Shown here piece after piece: positions 24,644 through 37,088 of a stretch of 64,000 nt of DNA. The notes below the pieces were generated by a model. That model was not told the DNA's origin and searched no databases. It worked only from the letters and a program-made list of their open reading frames with translations. The DNA lies in contig NC_135134.1 in assembly GCF_051014445.1 (NCBI RefSeq), positions 26,601,672-26,665,671 on the forward strand, given 5' to 3'. Every line of letters begins with the position of its first letter. Position 1 is the first letter of the stretch. The position numbers were made by a program, and so were the translations under genes. This DNA comes from Colletes latitarsis (taxonomy: Eukaryota; Arthropoda; Insecta; Hymenoptera; Colletidae).

Positions 24644-26228
24644 GCGAAAGTATGAGTCTGATGAGGGCAAATCCCAGACCTATCCCAGACCTAACATGCG
24701 TTATCCTCTAAAATATTTATCAATACCAGGTTTAATGGACTGTTTCAGTGTGGTACCACACTACTACGTGATCCAAACCAGAAAAAACCCAGGATCTGTA
24801 CAACAAGTATGTGAAAAACGCGAAAGTATGAGCCTGATGAGGGCGAATCCCAGACCTATCCCAGACCTAACATACGTTATCCTCTAAAATATTGATCCAT
24901 ACCGGGTTTAATGGACTGCTTCAGTGTGGTGCCACTTTACTACGTGATCCAAAGCGGAAAAAACCCTCGATCAGGTCAACATGTATGTTAAAACTGCGAA
25001 AGTATGACCCTCATGTGGGGAAATCCCAGGCCTAACCTAGACCTAACATGCGTTATCTTCTAAAATATTGATGGAAACCAGGTTTAATTGACTGTGTCAG
25101 TGTTGTACTTCATTACTACATGATGCAATCCAGAGAAAGCCCAGGATCTAGACATCAAGTATGAGAAATATGCGAAAGAATGAGCCTGATGAGAGCAAAT
25201 CCCAGACCAAACCTAGACCTAACATGAATTATTCTCTAAAATATTGATCGAAACCAGGTTTAGTTGACTGTTTCAGAGTGGTACCACATAACTATGTGAT
25301 ACAATCCAGAAAAAACCCAGGATCAGTTCAACAAGTATGTGAAAAACGCGAAAGTATGAGCCTGATGAGGGCGAATCCCAGACCTATCCCAGACCTAACT
25401 TGCGTTGTCCTCTAAAATATTGATGGAAACCAGGTTTAATTGACTGTTTCAGTGTTGTACTTCATTACTACATGATGCAATCCAGAAAAAGCCCAGGATC
25501 TAGGCATCAAGTATGAGAAATATGCGAAAGAATGAGCCTGATGAGAGCAAATCCCAGACCAAACCTAGACCTAACATGAATTATTCTCTAAAATATTGAT
25601 CGAAACCAGGTTTAGTTGACTGTTTCAGTGTGGTACCACATTACTATGTGATCCAAACCAGTAAAAACCCAGGATCCGTACAACAAGTATGTGAAGAATG
25701 CGAAAGTATGAGTCTGATGAGTGAAAATCCTCGGCCTAACCTAGACCTAACATGCGTTATCCTCAAAAATATTGATCGAAACCAGGTTTAATGGACAGTT
25801 TCAGTGTGGTACCACACTACTACGTGATCCAAACCAGAAAAAAACGCAGGATCGGTTCAACAAGTATGTGAAAAACGCGAAAGTATGAGCCTGATGAGAG
25901 CAAATCCCAGACCAAACCTAGACCTAACATGAATTATCCTCTAAAATATTCATCGAAACCAGGTTTAATTGACTGTTTCAGTGTGGTGCCACATTACTAC
26001 GTGATCCAATCCAGAAATAGCCCAGGATCTAGCCATGAGGTATGAGAAATATGCGAAAGTATGAGCCTGACGAAAGCAAATCCTAGACCTAACCCAGACC
26101 TAACATGCGTTATCCTCTAAAATATTTATCAAGACCAGGTTTAGTTGATTGTTTCAGTGTGGTACCACATTACTACGTCATCCACACCAGAAAAAACCCA
26201 AGATCCGTTCAACAAGTATGTGAAGAAT
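24644..26228 (+). repeat. 9-monomer higher-order repeat, copy 1 (1585 bp)
   Basis: Immediately followed by a near-identical copy at 26229. The offset of 1585 is 9 x 176 plus 1. The single clear difference I found is atgtatgtt versus atgtctgtt in an R-type core (about 24983 against 26568). Contents in order: V/Q boundary unit, an R-type unit with gccactttac, S-type units with tacatgatg, a Q unit, E unit, and a cgcaggatcgg unit. Confidence 0.94.
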
Positions 26229-27813
26229 GCGAAAGTATGAGTCTGATGAGGGCAAATCCCAGACCTATCCCAGACCTAACATGCGTTATCCTCTAAAATA
26301 TTTATCAATACCAGGTTTAATGGACTGTTTCAGTGTGGTACCACACTACTACGTGATCCAAACCAGAAAAAACCCAGGATCTGTACAACAAGTATGTGAA
26401 AAACGCGAAAGTATGAGCCTGATGAGGGCGAATCCCAGACCTATCCCAGACCTAACATACGTTATCCTCTAAAATATTGATCCATACCGGGTTTAATGGA
26501 CTGCTTCAGTGTGGTGCCACTTTACTACGTGATCCAAAGCGGAAAAAACCCTCGATCAGGTCAACATGTCTGTTAAAACTGCGAAAGTATGACCCTCATG
26601 TGGGGAAATCCCAGGCCTAACCTAGACCTAACATGCGTTATCTTCTAAAATATTGATGGAAACCAGGTTTAATTGACTGTGTCAGTGTTGTACTTCATTA
26701 CTACATGATGCAATCCAGAGAAAGCCCAGGATCTAGACATCAAGTATGAGAAATATGCGAAAGAATGAGCCTGATGAGAGCAAATCCCAGACCAAACCTA
26801 GACCTAACATGAATTATTCTCTAAAATATTGATCGAAACCAGGTTTAGTTGACTGTTTCAGAGTGGTACCACATAACTATGTGATACAATCCAGAAAAAA
26901 CCCAGGATCAGTTCAACAAGTATGTGAAAAACGCGAAAGTATGAGCCTGATGAGGGCGAATCCCAGACCTATCCCAGACCTAACTTGCGTTGTCCTCTAA
27001 AATATTGATGGAAACCAGGTTTAATTGACTGTTTCAGTGTTGTACTTCATTACTACATGATGCAATCCAGAAAAAGCCCAGGATCTAGGCATCAAGTATG
27101 AGAAATATGCGAAAGAATGAGCCTGATGAGAGCAAATCCCAGACCAAACCTAGACCTAACATGAATTATTCTCTAAAATATTGATCGAAACCAGGTTTAG
27201 TTGACTGTTTCAGTGTGGTACCACATTACTATGTGATCCAAACCAGTAAAAACCCAGGATCCGTACAACAAGTATGTGAAGAATGCGAAAGTATGAGTCT
27301 GATGAGTGAAAATCCTCGGCCTAACCTAGACCTAACATGCGTTATCCTCAAAAATATTGATCGAAACCAGGTTTAATGGACAGTTTCAGTGTGGTACCAC
27401 ACTACTACGTGATCCAAACCAGAAAAAAACGCAGGATCGGTTCAACAAGTATGTGAAAAACGCGAAAGTATGAGCCTGATGAGAGCAAATCCCAGACCAA
27501 ACCTAGACCTAACATGAATTATCCTCTAAAATATTCATCGAAACCAGGTTTAATTGACTGTTTCAGTGTGGTGCCACATTACTACGTGATCCAATCCAGA
27601 AATAGCCCAGGATCTAGCCATGAGGTATGAGAAATATGCGAAAGTATGAGCCTGACGAAAGCAAATCCTAGACCTAACCCAGACCTAACATGCGTTATCC
27701 TCTAAAATATTTATCAAGACCAGGTTTAGTTGATTGTTTCAGTGTGGTACCACATTACTACGTCATCCACACCAGAAAAAACCCAAGATCCGTTCAACAA
27801 GTATGTGAAGAAT
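26229..27813 (+). repeat. 9-monomer higher-order repeat, copy 2 (1585 bp)
   Basis: Tandem partner of 24644-26228. It ends where gatgagtgaaa replaces gatgagggcaaa, inside an E-type unit. Because the duplicated block begins and ends inside E/V-type units, the exchange probably occurred between misaligned monomers. Confidence 0.94.
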
Positions 27814-28224
27814 GCGAAAGTATGAGTCTGATGAGTGAAAATCCCAGGCCTAAACTAGACCTAACATGCGTTATCCTCAAAAATATTGATCGAAACCTGG
27901 TTTAATCGACTGTTTCAGTGTGGTACCACAATACTACGTGATGCAATCCAGAAAAAGCCCAGGATCTAGCCTTCAAGTAAGAGAAATATGCGAAAGAATG
28001 AGCCTGATGAGGGCAAATCCTAGACCTATCCCAGACCTAACTTGCGTTATCCTCTAAAATATCGATCGAAACCAGGTTTAATTGACTGTTTCAGTGTGGT
28101 ACCACATTACTACGTGATCAAATCCAGTAAAACCCCAGGATCCGTTCAACAAGTATGTGAAGAATGCGAATGTATGAGTCTGATGTGTGAAATCCCACCC
28201 CTAACCTAGACCTTACATGCGTTA
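27814..28224 (+). repeat. Satellite spacer between blocks
   Basis: Two to three monomers, including ccacaatactacg, gatcaaatccagtaaaacc and a gtgaaatcccacccc variant that is one base short. I see no long partner for it in the window. Confidence 0.75.
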
Positions 28225-31200
28225 TCCTCTAAAATATTGATCCAAACCAGGTTTAATGGACTGTTTCAGTGTGGTACCACTTTACTACGTGATCCAAAGC
28301 AGAAAAAACACTCGATCAGGTCAACATGTATGTTAGAACTCCGAAAGTATGACCCTGATGAGGGCAAATCCCAGACCTATCCCAGACCTAACTTGCGTTG
28401 TCCTCTAAGATATTGATGCAAGCCAGGTTTAATTGATTGTTTCAGTGTGGTCCCACATTACGATGTGATCAAAACCAGAAAATAACCCAGGATCTGTTCA
28501 ACGAGTATGTGAAGTGTGCGAAAGTATGAGTCTGATGAGGGCAAATCCCAGACCTATCCCAGACCTAACATGCGTTATCCTCTAAAATATTGATCCAAAC
28601 CAGGTCTAATGGACCGTTTCAGTGTGGTACCACTTTACTACGTGATCCAAAGCAGAAAAAACACTCGATCAGGTCAACATGTATGTTAGAACTGCGAAAG
28701 TATGACCCTGATGAGAGCAAATCCCGGACCTATCCCAGACCTAACTTGCGTTGTCCTCTAAGATATTGATGCAAAACAGGTTTAATTGACTGTTTCAGTG
28801 TTGTACTTCATTACTACGTGATGCAATCCAGAAAAAGCCCAGGATCTAGCCATCAAGTATGAGAAATATGCGAAAGAATGAGCATGATGAGAACAAATCC
28901 CAGACCTAAGCTAGACCTAACATGAATTATTCTCTAAAATATTGATCGAAACCAGGTTTAATTGACTGTTTCAGTGTGGTCCCACATTACTACGTGATCA
29001 AAACCAGAAAAGAACACAGGATCTGTTCAACAAGTATGTGAAAAACGCGAAAGTATGAGCCTGATGAGGGCAAATCCCAGACCTATCCCAGACCTAACTT
29101 GCGTTGTCCTCTAAGATATTGATGGAAACGAGGTTTAATTGACTGTTTCAGTGTGGTACCACATTACTATGTGATCCAAACCAGTAAAAACCCAGGACGG
29201 GTTCAACAAGTATGTGAAGAATGCGAAAGTATGAGTCTGATGAGTGAAAATCCTCGGCCTAACCTAGACCTAACATGCGTTATCCTCAAAAATATTGATC
29301 GAAACCATGTTTAATCGACTGTTTCAGTGTGGTACCACATTACTACGTGATCCAAACCAGAAAAGAACACAGGATCTGTTCTACAAGTATGTGAAAAACG
29401 CGAAAGTATGAGCCTGATGAGGGCAAATCCCAGACCTATCCCAGACCTAACTTGCGTTGTCCTCTAAGATATTGATGGAAACCAGGTTTAATCGACTGTT
29501 TCAGTGTGGTACCACATTACTACGTGATCCAAACCAGAAAAAAACCCAGGATCTGTTCAACAAGTATGTGAAGTATGCGAAAGTATGAGTCTGATGAGGG
29601 CAAATCCCAGGCCTAAACTAGACATAACTTTCGTTATCCTCTAAAATGTTGATCGAAACCAGGTTTAATTGACTGTTTTAGTGTGGTACCACTTTACTAC
29701 GTGATCCAATGCAGAAAAGACCCTCGATCAGGTCAACATGCATGTTAAAACTGCGAAAGTATGAGCCTGATGAGGGCAAATCCCAGACCTATACCAGAGC
29801 TAACATGCGTTATCCTCAAAAATATTAATCGAAACCAGGTTTAATCGACTGTTTCAGTGTGGTACCACATTACTACGTGATCCAAACCAGAAAAAAACCC
29901 AGGATCTTGTCAACGAGTATGTGAAGTGTGCGAAAGTATGAGTCAGATGAGGGCTAATCCCAGACCTATCCCAGACCTAACCTGCGTTATCCTCTAAAAT
30001 AATGATCGAAACCAGGTTTAATTGACTGTTTTAGTTGTGGCACCACTTTACTACGTGATCCAAAGCAGAAAAATCCCTCGATCAGGTCAACATGTATGTT
30101 AAAACTGCGAAAGTATGACCCTGATGTGGGCAAATCCCAGGCCTAACCTAGACCTAACATGCGTTATCTTCTAAAATATTGAGCGAAACCAGGTTTAATC
30201 GACTGTTTCAGTGTGGTACCACATTACTACGTGACTCAAACCAGAAAAAACCCAGGATCTGTTCAACAAGTATGTGAAAAACGCGAAAGTATGAGCCTGA
30301 TGAGGGCAAATGCCAGACCTATCCCAGACCAAACTTGCGTTATCCTCTAAAATATTGATCGAAACCAGGTTTAATCGACTGTTTTAGTTGTGGCACCACT
30401 TTACTACGTGATCCAAAGCAGAAAAATCCCTCGATCAGTTCAACAAGTATGTGAAAAACGCGAAAGTATGAGCCTGATGAGGGCGAATCCCAGACCTATC
30501 CCAGACCTAACTTGCGTTATCCTCTAAAATATTGATCGAAACGAGGTTTAAGTGACTGTTTCAGCGTGGTACCACATTACTACGTGATACAATCCAGAAA
30601 CAGCCCGGGATCTAGCCATGAAGTATGAGAAATATGCGAAAGTATGAGCCTGATGAGGGCAAGTCCTAGACCTGACCCAAACCTAACATGCGTTATCCTC
30701 TAAAATATTGATCCAAACCAGGTCTAATGGACTGTTTCAGTGTGGTACCACTTTACTACGTGATCCAAAGCGGAAAAAACCCTCGATCGGGTCAACATGT
30801 ATGCTAAAACTGCGAAAGTATGACCCTGACGAGGGCAAATCCCAGGCCTAACCTAGACCTAACATGCGTTGTCCTCTAAAATATTGATGGAAACCAGGTT
30901 TAATTGACTGTTTCAGTGTTGTACTTCATTACTACGTGATGCAATCCTTAAAAAGCCCAGGATCTAGCCATGAAGTATGAGAAATATGCGAAAGAATGAG
31001 CCTGATGAGAGCAAATCCCAGACCAAACCTAGACCTAACATGCGTTATCCTCAAAAATATTGATCGAAACCTGGTTTAATCGGCTGTTTCAGTGTGGTAC
31101 CACATTACTATGTGATCAAAACCAGAAAATAACCCAGGATCTGTTCAACGAGTATGTGAAGTGTGCGAAAGTATGAGTCTGATGAGGGCAAATCCTAGAC

Positions 31201-31800
31201 CTATCCCAGACCCAACATGCGTTATCCTCTAAAATATTTATCAAGACCAGGTTTAATTGACTGTTTCAGTGTGGTACCACATTGCTACGTGATCCAAACC
31301 AGAAAAAACCCAGGATCATTTCAACAAGTATGTGAAAAACGCGAAAGTATGAGCCTGATGAGGGCAAATCCCAGACCTATCCCAGACCTAACTTGCGTTA
31401 TACTCTAAAATATTGAACGAAACCTGGTTTAATCGACTGTTTCAGTGTGGTACCTCATTACTATGTGATCAAAACCAGAAAATAACCCAGGATCTGTTCA
31501 TCGAGTATGTGAAGTGTGCGAAAGTATGAGTCTGACGAGGGCAAATCCTAGACCTATCCCAGACCTAACATGCGTTATCCTCAAAAATATTGATCGAAAC
31601 CTGGTTTAATCGACTGTTTCAGTGTGGTAGCACATTACTACGTAACCCAAACCAGAAAGAACCCAGGATCTGTTCAACAAGTATGTGAAAAACACGAAAG
31701 TATGAGCCTGATGAGGGCAAATCCCAGACCTATCCCAGACCTAACTTGCGTTATCCTCTAAAATATTGAACGAAACCAGGTTTAATTGACTGTTTCAGCG
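28225..31800 (+). repeat. Large block T, copy 1 (about 3.58 kb)
   Basis: Matches 33515-37088 at an offset of 5290, falling to 5288 further right through small indels such as gaaaaaaaccc versus gaaaaaaaacc. It is rich in R-type units (actttactacg, actcgatcaggtcaac) and has a distinctive cattacgatgtg unit (28461/33751). The interval between copy starts is about 30 monomers. About 30381-30436 is a patch that does not match its partner. Confidence 0.9.
30381..30436 (+). repeat. Conversion-like patch inside block T copy 1
   Basis: Copy 1 reads gttttagttgtggcacc, actttactacg and aaaatccctcgatcag here. Copy 2 at about 35668-35725 reads gtttcagtgtggttcc, acattgctacg and aaaaaacccaggatcag. Sequence on both sides agrees. 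The patch matches the R-type monomer about two units upstream (near 30020-30080), so a short tract appears to have been copied from that neighbour. Confidence 0.8.
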
Positions 31801-32815
31801 TGGTACCACGTTACTACGTGATACAATCCAGAAACAGCCCAGGATCTAGCCATGAAGTATGAGAAATATGCGAAAGTATGAGCCTGATGAGGGCAAATCC
31901 TAGACCTAACCCAGACCTAACATGCGTTATCCTCAAAAATATTGATCGTAACCTGGTTTAATCGACTGTTTCAATGTGGTACCACATTACTATGTGATCA
32001 AAACCAGAAAATAACCCAGGATCTGTTCAACGAGTATGTGAAGTGTGCGAAAGTATGAGTCTGATGAGGGCAAATCCTAGACCTATCCCAGACCTAACAT
32101 GCGTTATCCTCAAAACTATTGATCGAAACCTGGTTTAATCGACTGTTTCAGTGTGGTAGCACATTACTACGTAACCCAAACCAGAAAAAACCCAGGATCT
32201 GTTCAACAAGTATGTGAAAAACACGAAAGTATGAGCCTGATGAGGGCAAATCCCAGACCTATCCCAGACCTAACTTGCGTTATCCTCTAAAATATTGACC
32301 CAAACCAGGTTTAATGGACTGCATCAGTGTGGTACCACACTACTACGTGATCCAAACCAGAAAAAACCCAGGATCTGTTCAACAAGTATGTGAAAAACGC
32401 GAAAGTATGAGCCTGATGAGAGCAAATCCCAGACGTATCCCAGACCTAACTTGCGTTGTCCTCTAAGATATTGATGGAAACCAGGTTTAATTGACTGTTT
32501 CAGTGTTGTACTTCATTACTACGTGATGCAATCCAGAAAAAGCCCAGGATCTAGCCATCAAGTATGAGAAATATGCGAATGTATGAGCCTGATAAGGGCG
32601 AATCCCAGACCTATCCCAGACCTAACTTGCGTTATCCTCTAAAATATTGATCGAAACGAGGTTTAATTGACTGTTTCAGCGTGGTACCACATTACTACGT
32701 GATACAATCCAGAAACAGCCCGGGATCTAGCCATGAAGTATGAGGAATATGCGAAAGTATGAGCTTGATGAGGGCAAATCCTAGACCTAACCCAAACCTA
32801 ACATACGTTATCCTC
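31801..32815 (+). repeat. Local V-Q-S trimers
   Basis: Alternates V units (gatcaaaaccagaaaataacc), Q units with cacgaaag and gtaacccaaacc, and S units with gatacaatcc. The Q unit at about 31616 recurs near 32145, about three monomers away. Similar trimers occur at 36.4-37.1, 39.4-40.1 and 55.9-57.0 kb. Confidence 0.78.
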
Positions 32816-33530
32816 TAAAATATTGATCCATACCGGGTTTAATGGACTGCTTCAGTGTGGTACCACTTTACTACGTGATCCAAAGCGGAAAAAACCCTCG
32901 ATCAGGTCAACATGTATGTTAAAACTGCGACAGTATGACCCTCATGTGGGCAAATCCCAGGCCTAACCTAGACCTAACATGCGTTATCTTCTAAAATATT
33001 GATGGAAACCAGGTTTAATTGACTGTGTCAGTGTTGTACTTCATTACTACATGATGCAATCCAGAGAAAGCCCAGGATCTAGACATCAAGTATGAGAAAT
33101 ATGCGAAAGAATGAGCCTGATGAGAGCAAATCCCAGACCAAACCTAGACCTAACATGAATTATTCTCTAAAATATTGATCGAAACCAGGTTTAGTTGACT
33201 GTTTCAGAGTGGTACCACATATCTATGTGATACAATCCAGAAAAAACCCAGGATCAGTTCAACAAGTATGTGAAAAACGCGAAAGTATGAGCCTGATGAG
33301 GGCGAATCCCAGACCTATCCCAGACCTAACTTGCGTTGTCCTCTAAAATATTGATGGAAACCAGGTTTAATTGACTGTTTCAGTGTTGTACTTCATTACT
33401 ACATGATGCAATCCAGAAAAAGCCCAGGATCTAGGCATCAAGTATGAGAAATATGCGAAAGAATGAGCCTGATGAGAGCAAATCCCAGACCAAACCTAGA
33501 CCTAACATGAATTATTCTCTAAAATATTGA
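32816..33530 (+). repeat. Third copy of part of the 9-mer
   Basis: Matches 24885-25605 and 26470-27190 (offset about 7931 from the first): ccataccgggtttaatgg, R core, tacatgatg S units and a Q unit. It then joins block T copy 2. Confidence 0.84.
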
Positions 33531-36500
33531 TCCAAACCAGGTTTAATGGACTGTTTCAGTGTGGTACCACTTTACTACGTGATCCAAAGCAGAAAAAACA
33601 CTCGATCAGGTCAACATGTATGTTAGAACTGCGAAAGTATGACCCTGATGAGGGCAAATCCCAGACCTATCCCAGACCTAACTTGCGTTGTCCTCTAAGA
33701 TATTGATGCAAACCAGGTTTAATTGATTGTTTCAGTGTGGTCCCACATTACGATGTGATCAAAACCAGAAAATAACCCAGGATCTGTTCAACGAGTATGT
33801 GAAGTGTGCGAAAGTATGAGTCTGATGAGGGCAAATCCCAGACCTATCCCAGACCTAACATGCGTTATCCTCTAAAATATTGATCCAAACCAGGTCTAAT
33901 GGACCGTTTCAGTGTGGTACCACTTTACTACGTGATCCAAAGCAGAAAAAACACTCGATCAGGTCAACATGTATGTTAGAACTGCGAAAGTATGACCCTG
34001 ATGAGAGCAAATCCCGGACCTATCCCAGACCTAACTTGCGTTGTCCTCTAAGATATTGATGCAAAACAGGTGTAATTGACTGTTTCAGTGTTGTACTTCA
34101 TTACTACGTGATGCAATCCAGAAAAAGCCCAGGATCTAGCCATCAAGTATGAGAAATATGCGAAAGAATGAGCCTGATGAGAACAAATCCCAGACCTAAG
34201 CTAGACCTAACATGAATTATTCTCTAAAATATTGATCGAAACCAGGTTTAATTGACTGTTTCAGTGTGGTCCCACATTACTACGTGATCAAAACCAGAAA
34301 AGAACACAGGATCTGTTCAACAAGTATGTGAAAAACGCGAAAGTATGAGCCTGATGAGGGCAAATCCCAGACCTATCCCAGACCTAACTTGCGTTGTCCT
34401 CTAAGATATTGATGGAAACGAGGTTTAATTGACTGTTTCAGTGTGGTACCACATTACTATGTGATCCAAACCAGTAAAAACCCAGGACCCGTTCAACAAG
34501 TATGTGAAGAATGCGAAAGTATGAGTCTGATGAGTGAAAATCCTCGGCCTAACCTAGACCTAACATGCGTTATCCTCAAAAATATTGATCGAAACCATGT
34601 TTAATCGACTGTTTCAGTGCGGTACCACATTACTACGTGATCCAAACCAGAAAAGAACACAGGATCTGTTCAACAAGTATGTGAAAAACGCGAAAGTATG
34701 AGCCTGATGAGGGCAAATCCCAGACCTATCCCAGACCTAACTTGCGTTGTCCTCTAAGATATTGATGGAAACCAGGTTTAATCGACTGTTTCAGTGTGGT
34801 ACCACATTACTACGTGATCCAAACCAGAAAAAAACCAGGATCTGTTCAACAAGTATGTGAAGTATGCGAAAGTATGAGTCTGATGAGGGCAAATCCCAGG
34901 CCTAAACTAGACATAACTTTCGTTATCCTCTAAAATGTTGATTGAAACCAGGTTTAATTGACTGTTTTAGTGTGGTACCACTTTACTACGTGATCCAATG
35001 CAGAAAAGACCCTCGATCAGGTCAACATGCATGTTAAAACTGCGAAAGTATGAGCCTGATGAGGGCAAATCCCAGACCTATCCCAGAACTAACATGCGTT
35101 ATCCTCAAAAATATTAATCGAAACCAGGTTTAATCGACTGTTTCAGTGTGGTACCACATTACTACGTGATCCAAACCAGAAAAAAACCCAGGATCTTGTC
35201 AACGAGTATGTGAAGTGTGCGAAAGTATGAGTCAGATGAGGGCTAATCCCAGACCTATCCCAGACCTAACCTGCGTTATCCTCTAAAATAATGATCGAAA
35301 CCAGGTTTAATTGACTGTTTTAGTTGTGGCACCACTTTACTACGTGATCCAAAGCAGAAAAATCCCTCGATCAGGTCAACATGTATGTTAAAACTGCGAA
35401 AGTATGACCCTGATGTGGGCAAATCCCAGGCCTAACCTAGACCTAACATGCGTTATCTTCTAAAATATTGAGCGAAACCAGGTTTAATCGACTGTTTCAG
35501 TGTGGTACCACATTACTACGTGACTCAAACCAGAAAAAACCCAGGATCTGTTCAACAAGTATGTGAAAAACGCGAAAGTATGAGCCTGATGAGGGCAAAT
35601 CCCAGACCTATCCCAGACCAAACTTGCGTTATCCTCTAAAATATTGATCGAAACCAGGTTTAATCGACTGTTTCAGTGTGGTTCCACATTGCTACGTGAT
35701 CCAAACCAGAAAAAACCCAGGATCAGTTCAACAAGTATGTGAAAAACACGAAAGTATGAGCCTGATGAGGGCGAATCCCAGACCTATCCCAGACCTAACT
35801 TGCGTTATCCTCTAAAATATTGATCGAAACGAGGTTTAAGTGACTGTTTCAGCGTGGTACCACATTACTACGTGATACAATCCAGAAACAGCCCGGGATC
35901 TAGCCATGAAGTATGAGAAATATGCGAAAGTATGAGCCTGATGAGGGCAAGTCCTAGGCCTGACCCAAACCTAACATGCGTTATCCTCTAAAATATTGAT
36001 CCAAACCAGGTCTAATGGACTGTTTCAGTGTGGTACCACTTTACTACGTGATCCAAAGCGGAAAAAACCCTCGATCGGGTCAACATGTATGCTAAAACTG
36101 CGAAAGTATGACCCTGACGAGGGCAAATCCCAGGCCTAACCTAGACCTAACATGCGTTGTCCTCTAAAATATTGATGGAAACCAGGTTTAATTGACTGTT
36201 TCAGTGTTGTACTTCATTACTACGTGATGCAATCCAGAAAAAGCCCAGGATCTAGCCATGAAGTATGAGAAATATGCGAAAGAATGAGCCTGATGAGAGC
36301 AAATCCCAGACCAAACCTAGACCTAACATGCGTTATCCTCAAAAATATTGATCGAAACCTGGTTTAATCGACTGTTTCAGTGTGGTACCTCATTACTATG
36401 TGATCAAAACCAGAAAATAACCCAGGATCTGTTCAACGAGTATGTGAAGTGTGCGAAAGTATGAGTCCGATGAGGGCAAATCCTAGACCTATCCCAGACC

Positions 36501-37088
36501 CAACATGCGTTATCCTCTAAAATATTTATCAAGACCAGGTTTAATTGACTGTTTCAGTGTGGTACCACATTGCTACGTGATCCAAACCAGAAAAAACCCA
36601 GGATCATTTCAACAAGTATGTGAAAAACGCGAAAGTATGAGCCTGATGAGGGCAAATCCCAGACCTATCCCAGACCTAACATGCGTTATCCTCAAAAATA
36701 TTGATCGAAACCTGGTTTAATCGACTGTTTCAGTGTGGTACCTCATTACTATGTGATCAAAACCAGAAAATAACCCAGGATCTGTTCATCGAGTATGTGA
36801 AGTGTGCGAAAGTATGAGTCTGATGAGGGCAAATCCTAGACCTATCCCAGACCTAACATGCGTTATCCTCAAAAATATTGATCGAAACCTGGTTTAATCG
36901 ACTGTTTCAGTGTGGTAGCACATTACTACGTAACCCAAACCAGAAAGAACCCAGGATCTGTTCAACAAGTATGTGAAAAACACGAAAGTATGAGCCTGAT
37001 GAGGGCAAATCCCAGACCTATCCCAGACCTAACTTGCGTTATCCTCTAAAATATTGAACGAAACCAGGTTTAATTGACTGTTTCAGCG
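33515..37088 (+). repeat. Large block T, copy 2 (about 3.57 kb)
   Basis: Copy of 28225-31800. Differences are scattered substitutions, one to two base indels, and the patch described at 30381. It ends near 37088, where acattactacg / aaaagcccggg replaces acgttactacg / aacagcccagg. Confidence 0.9.
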
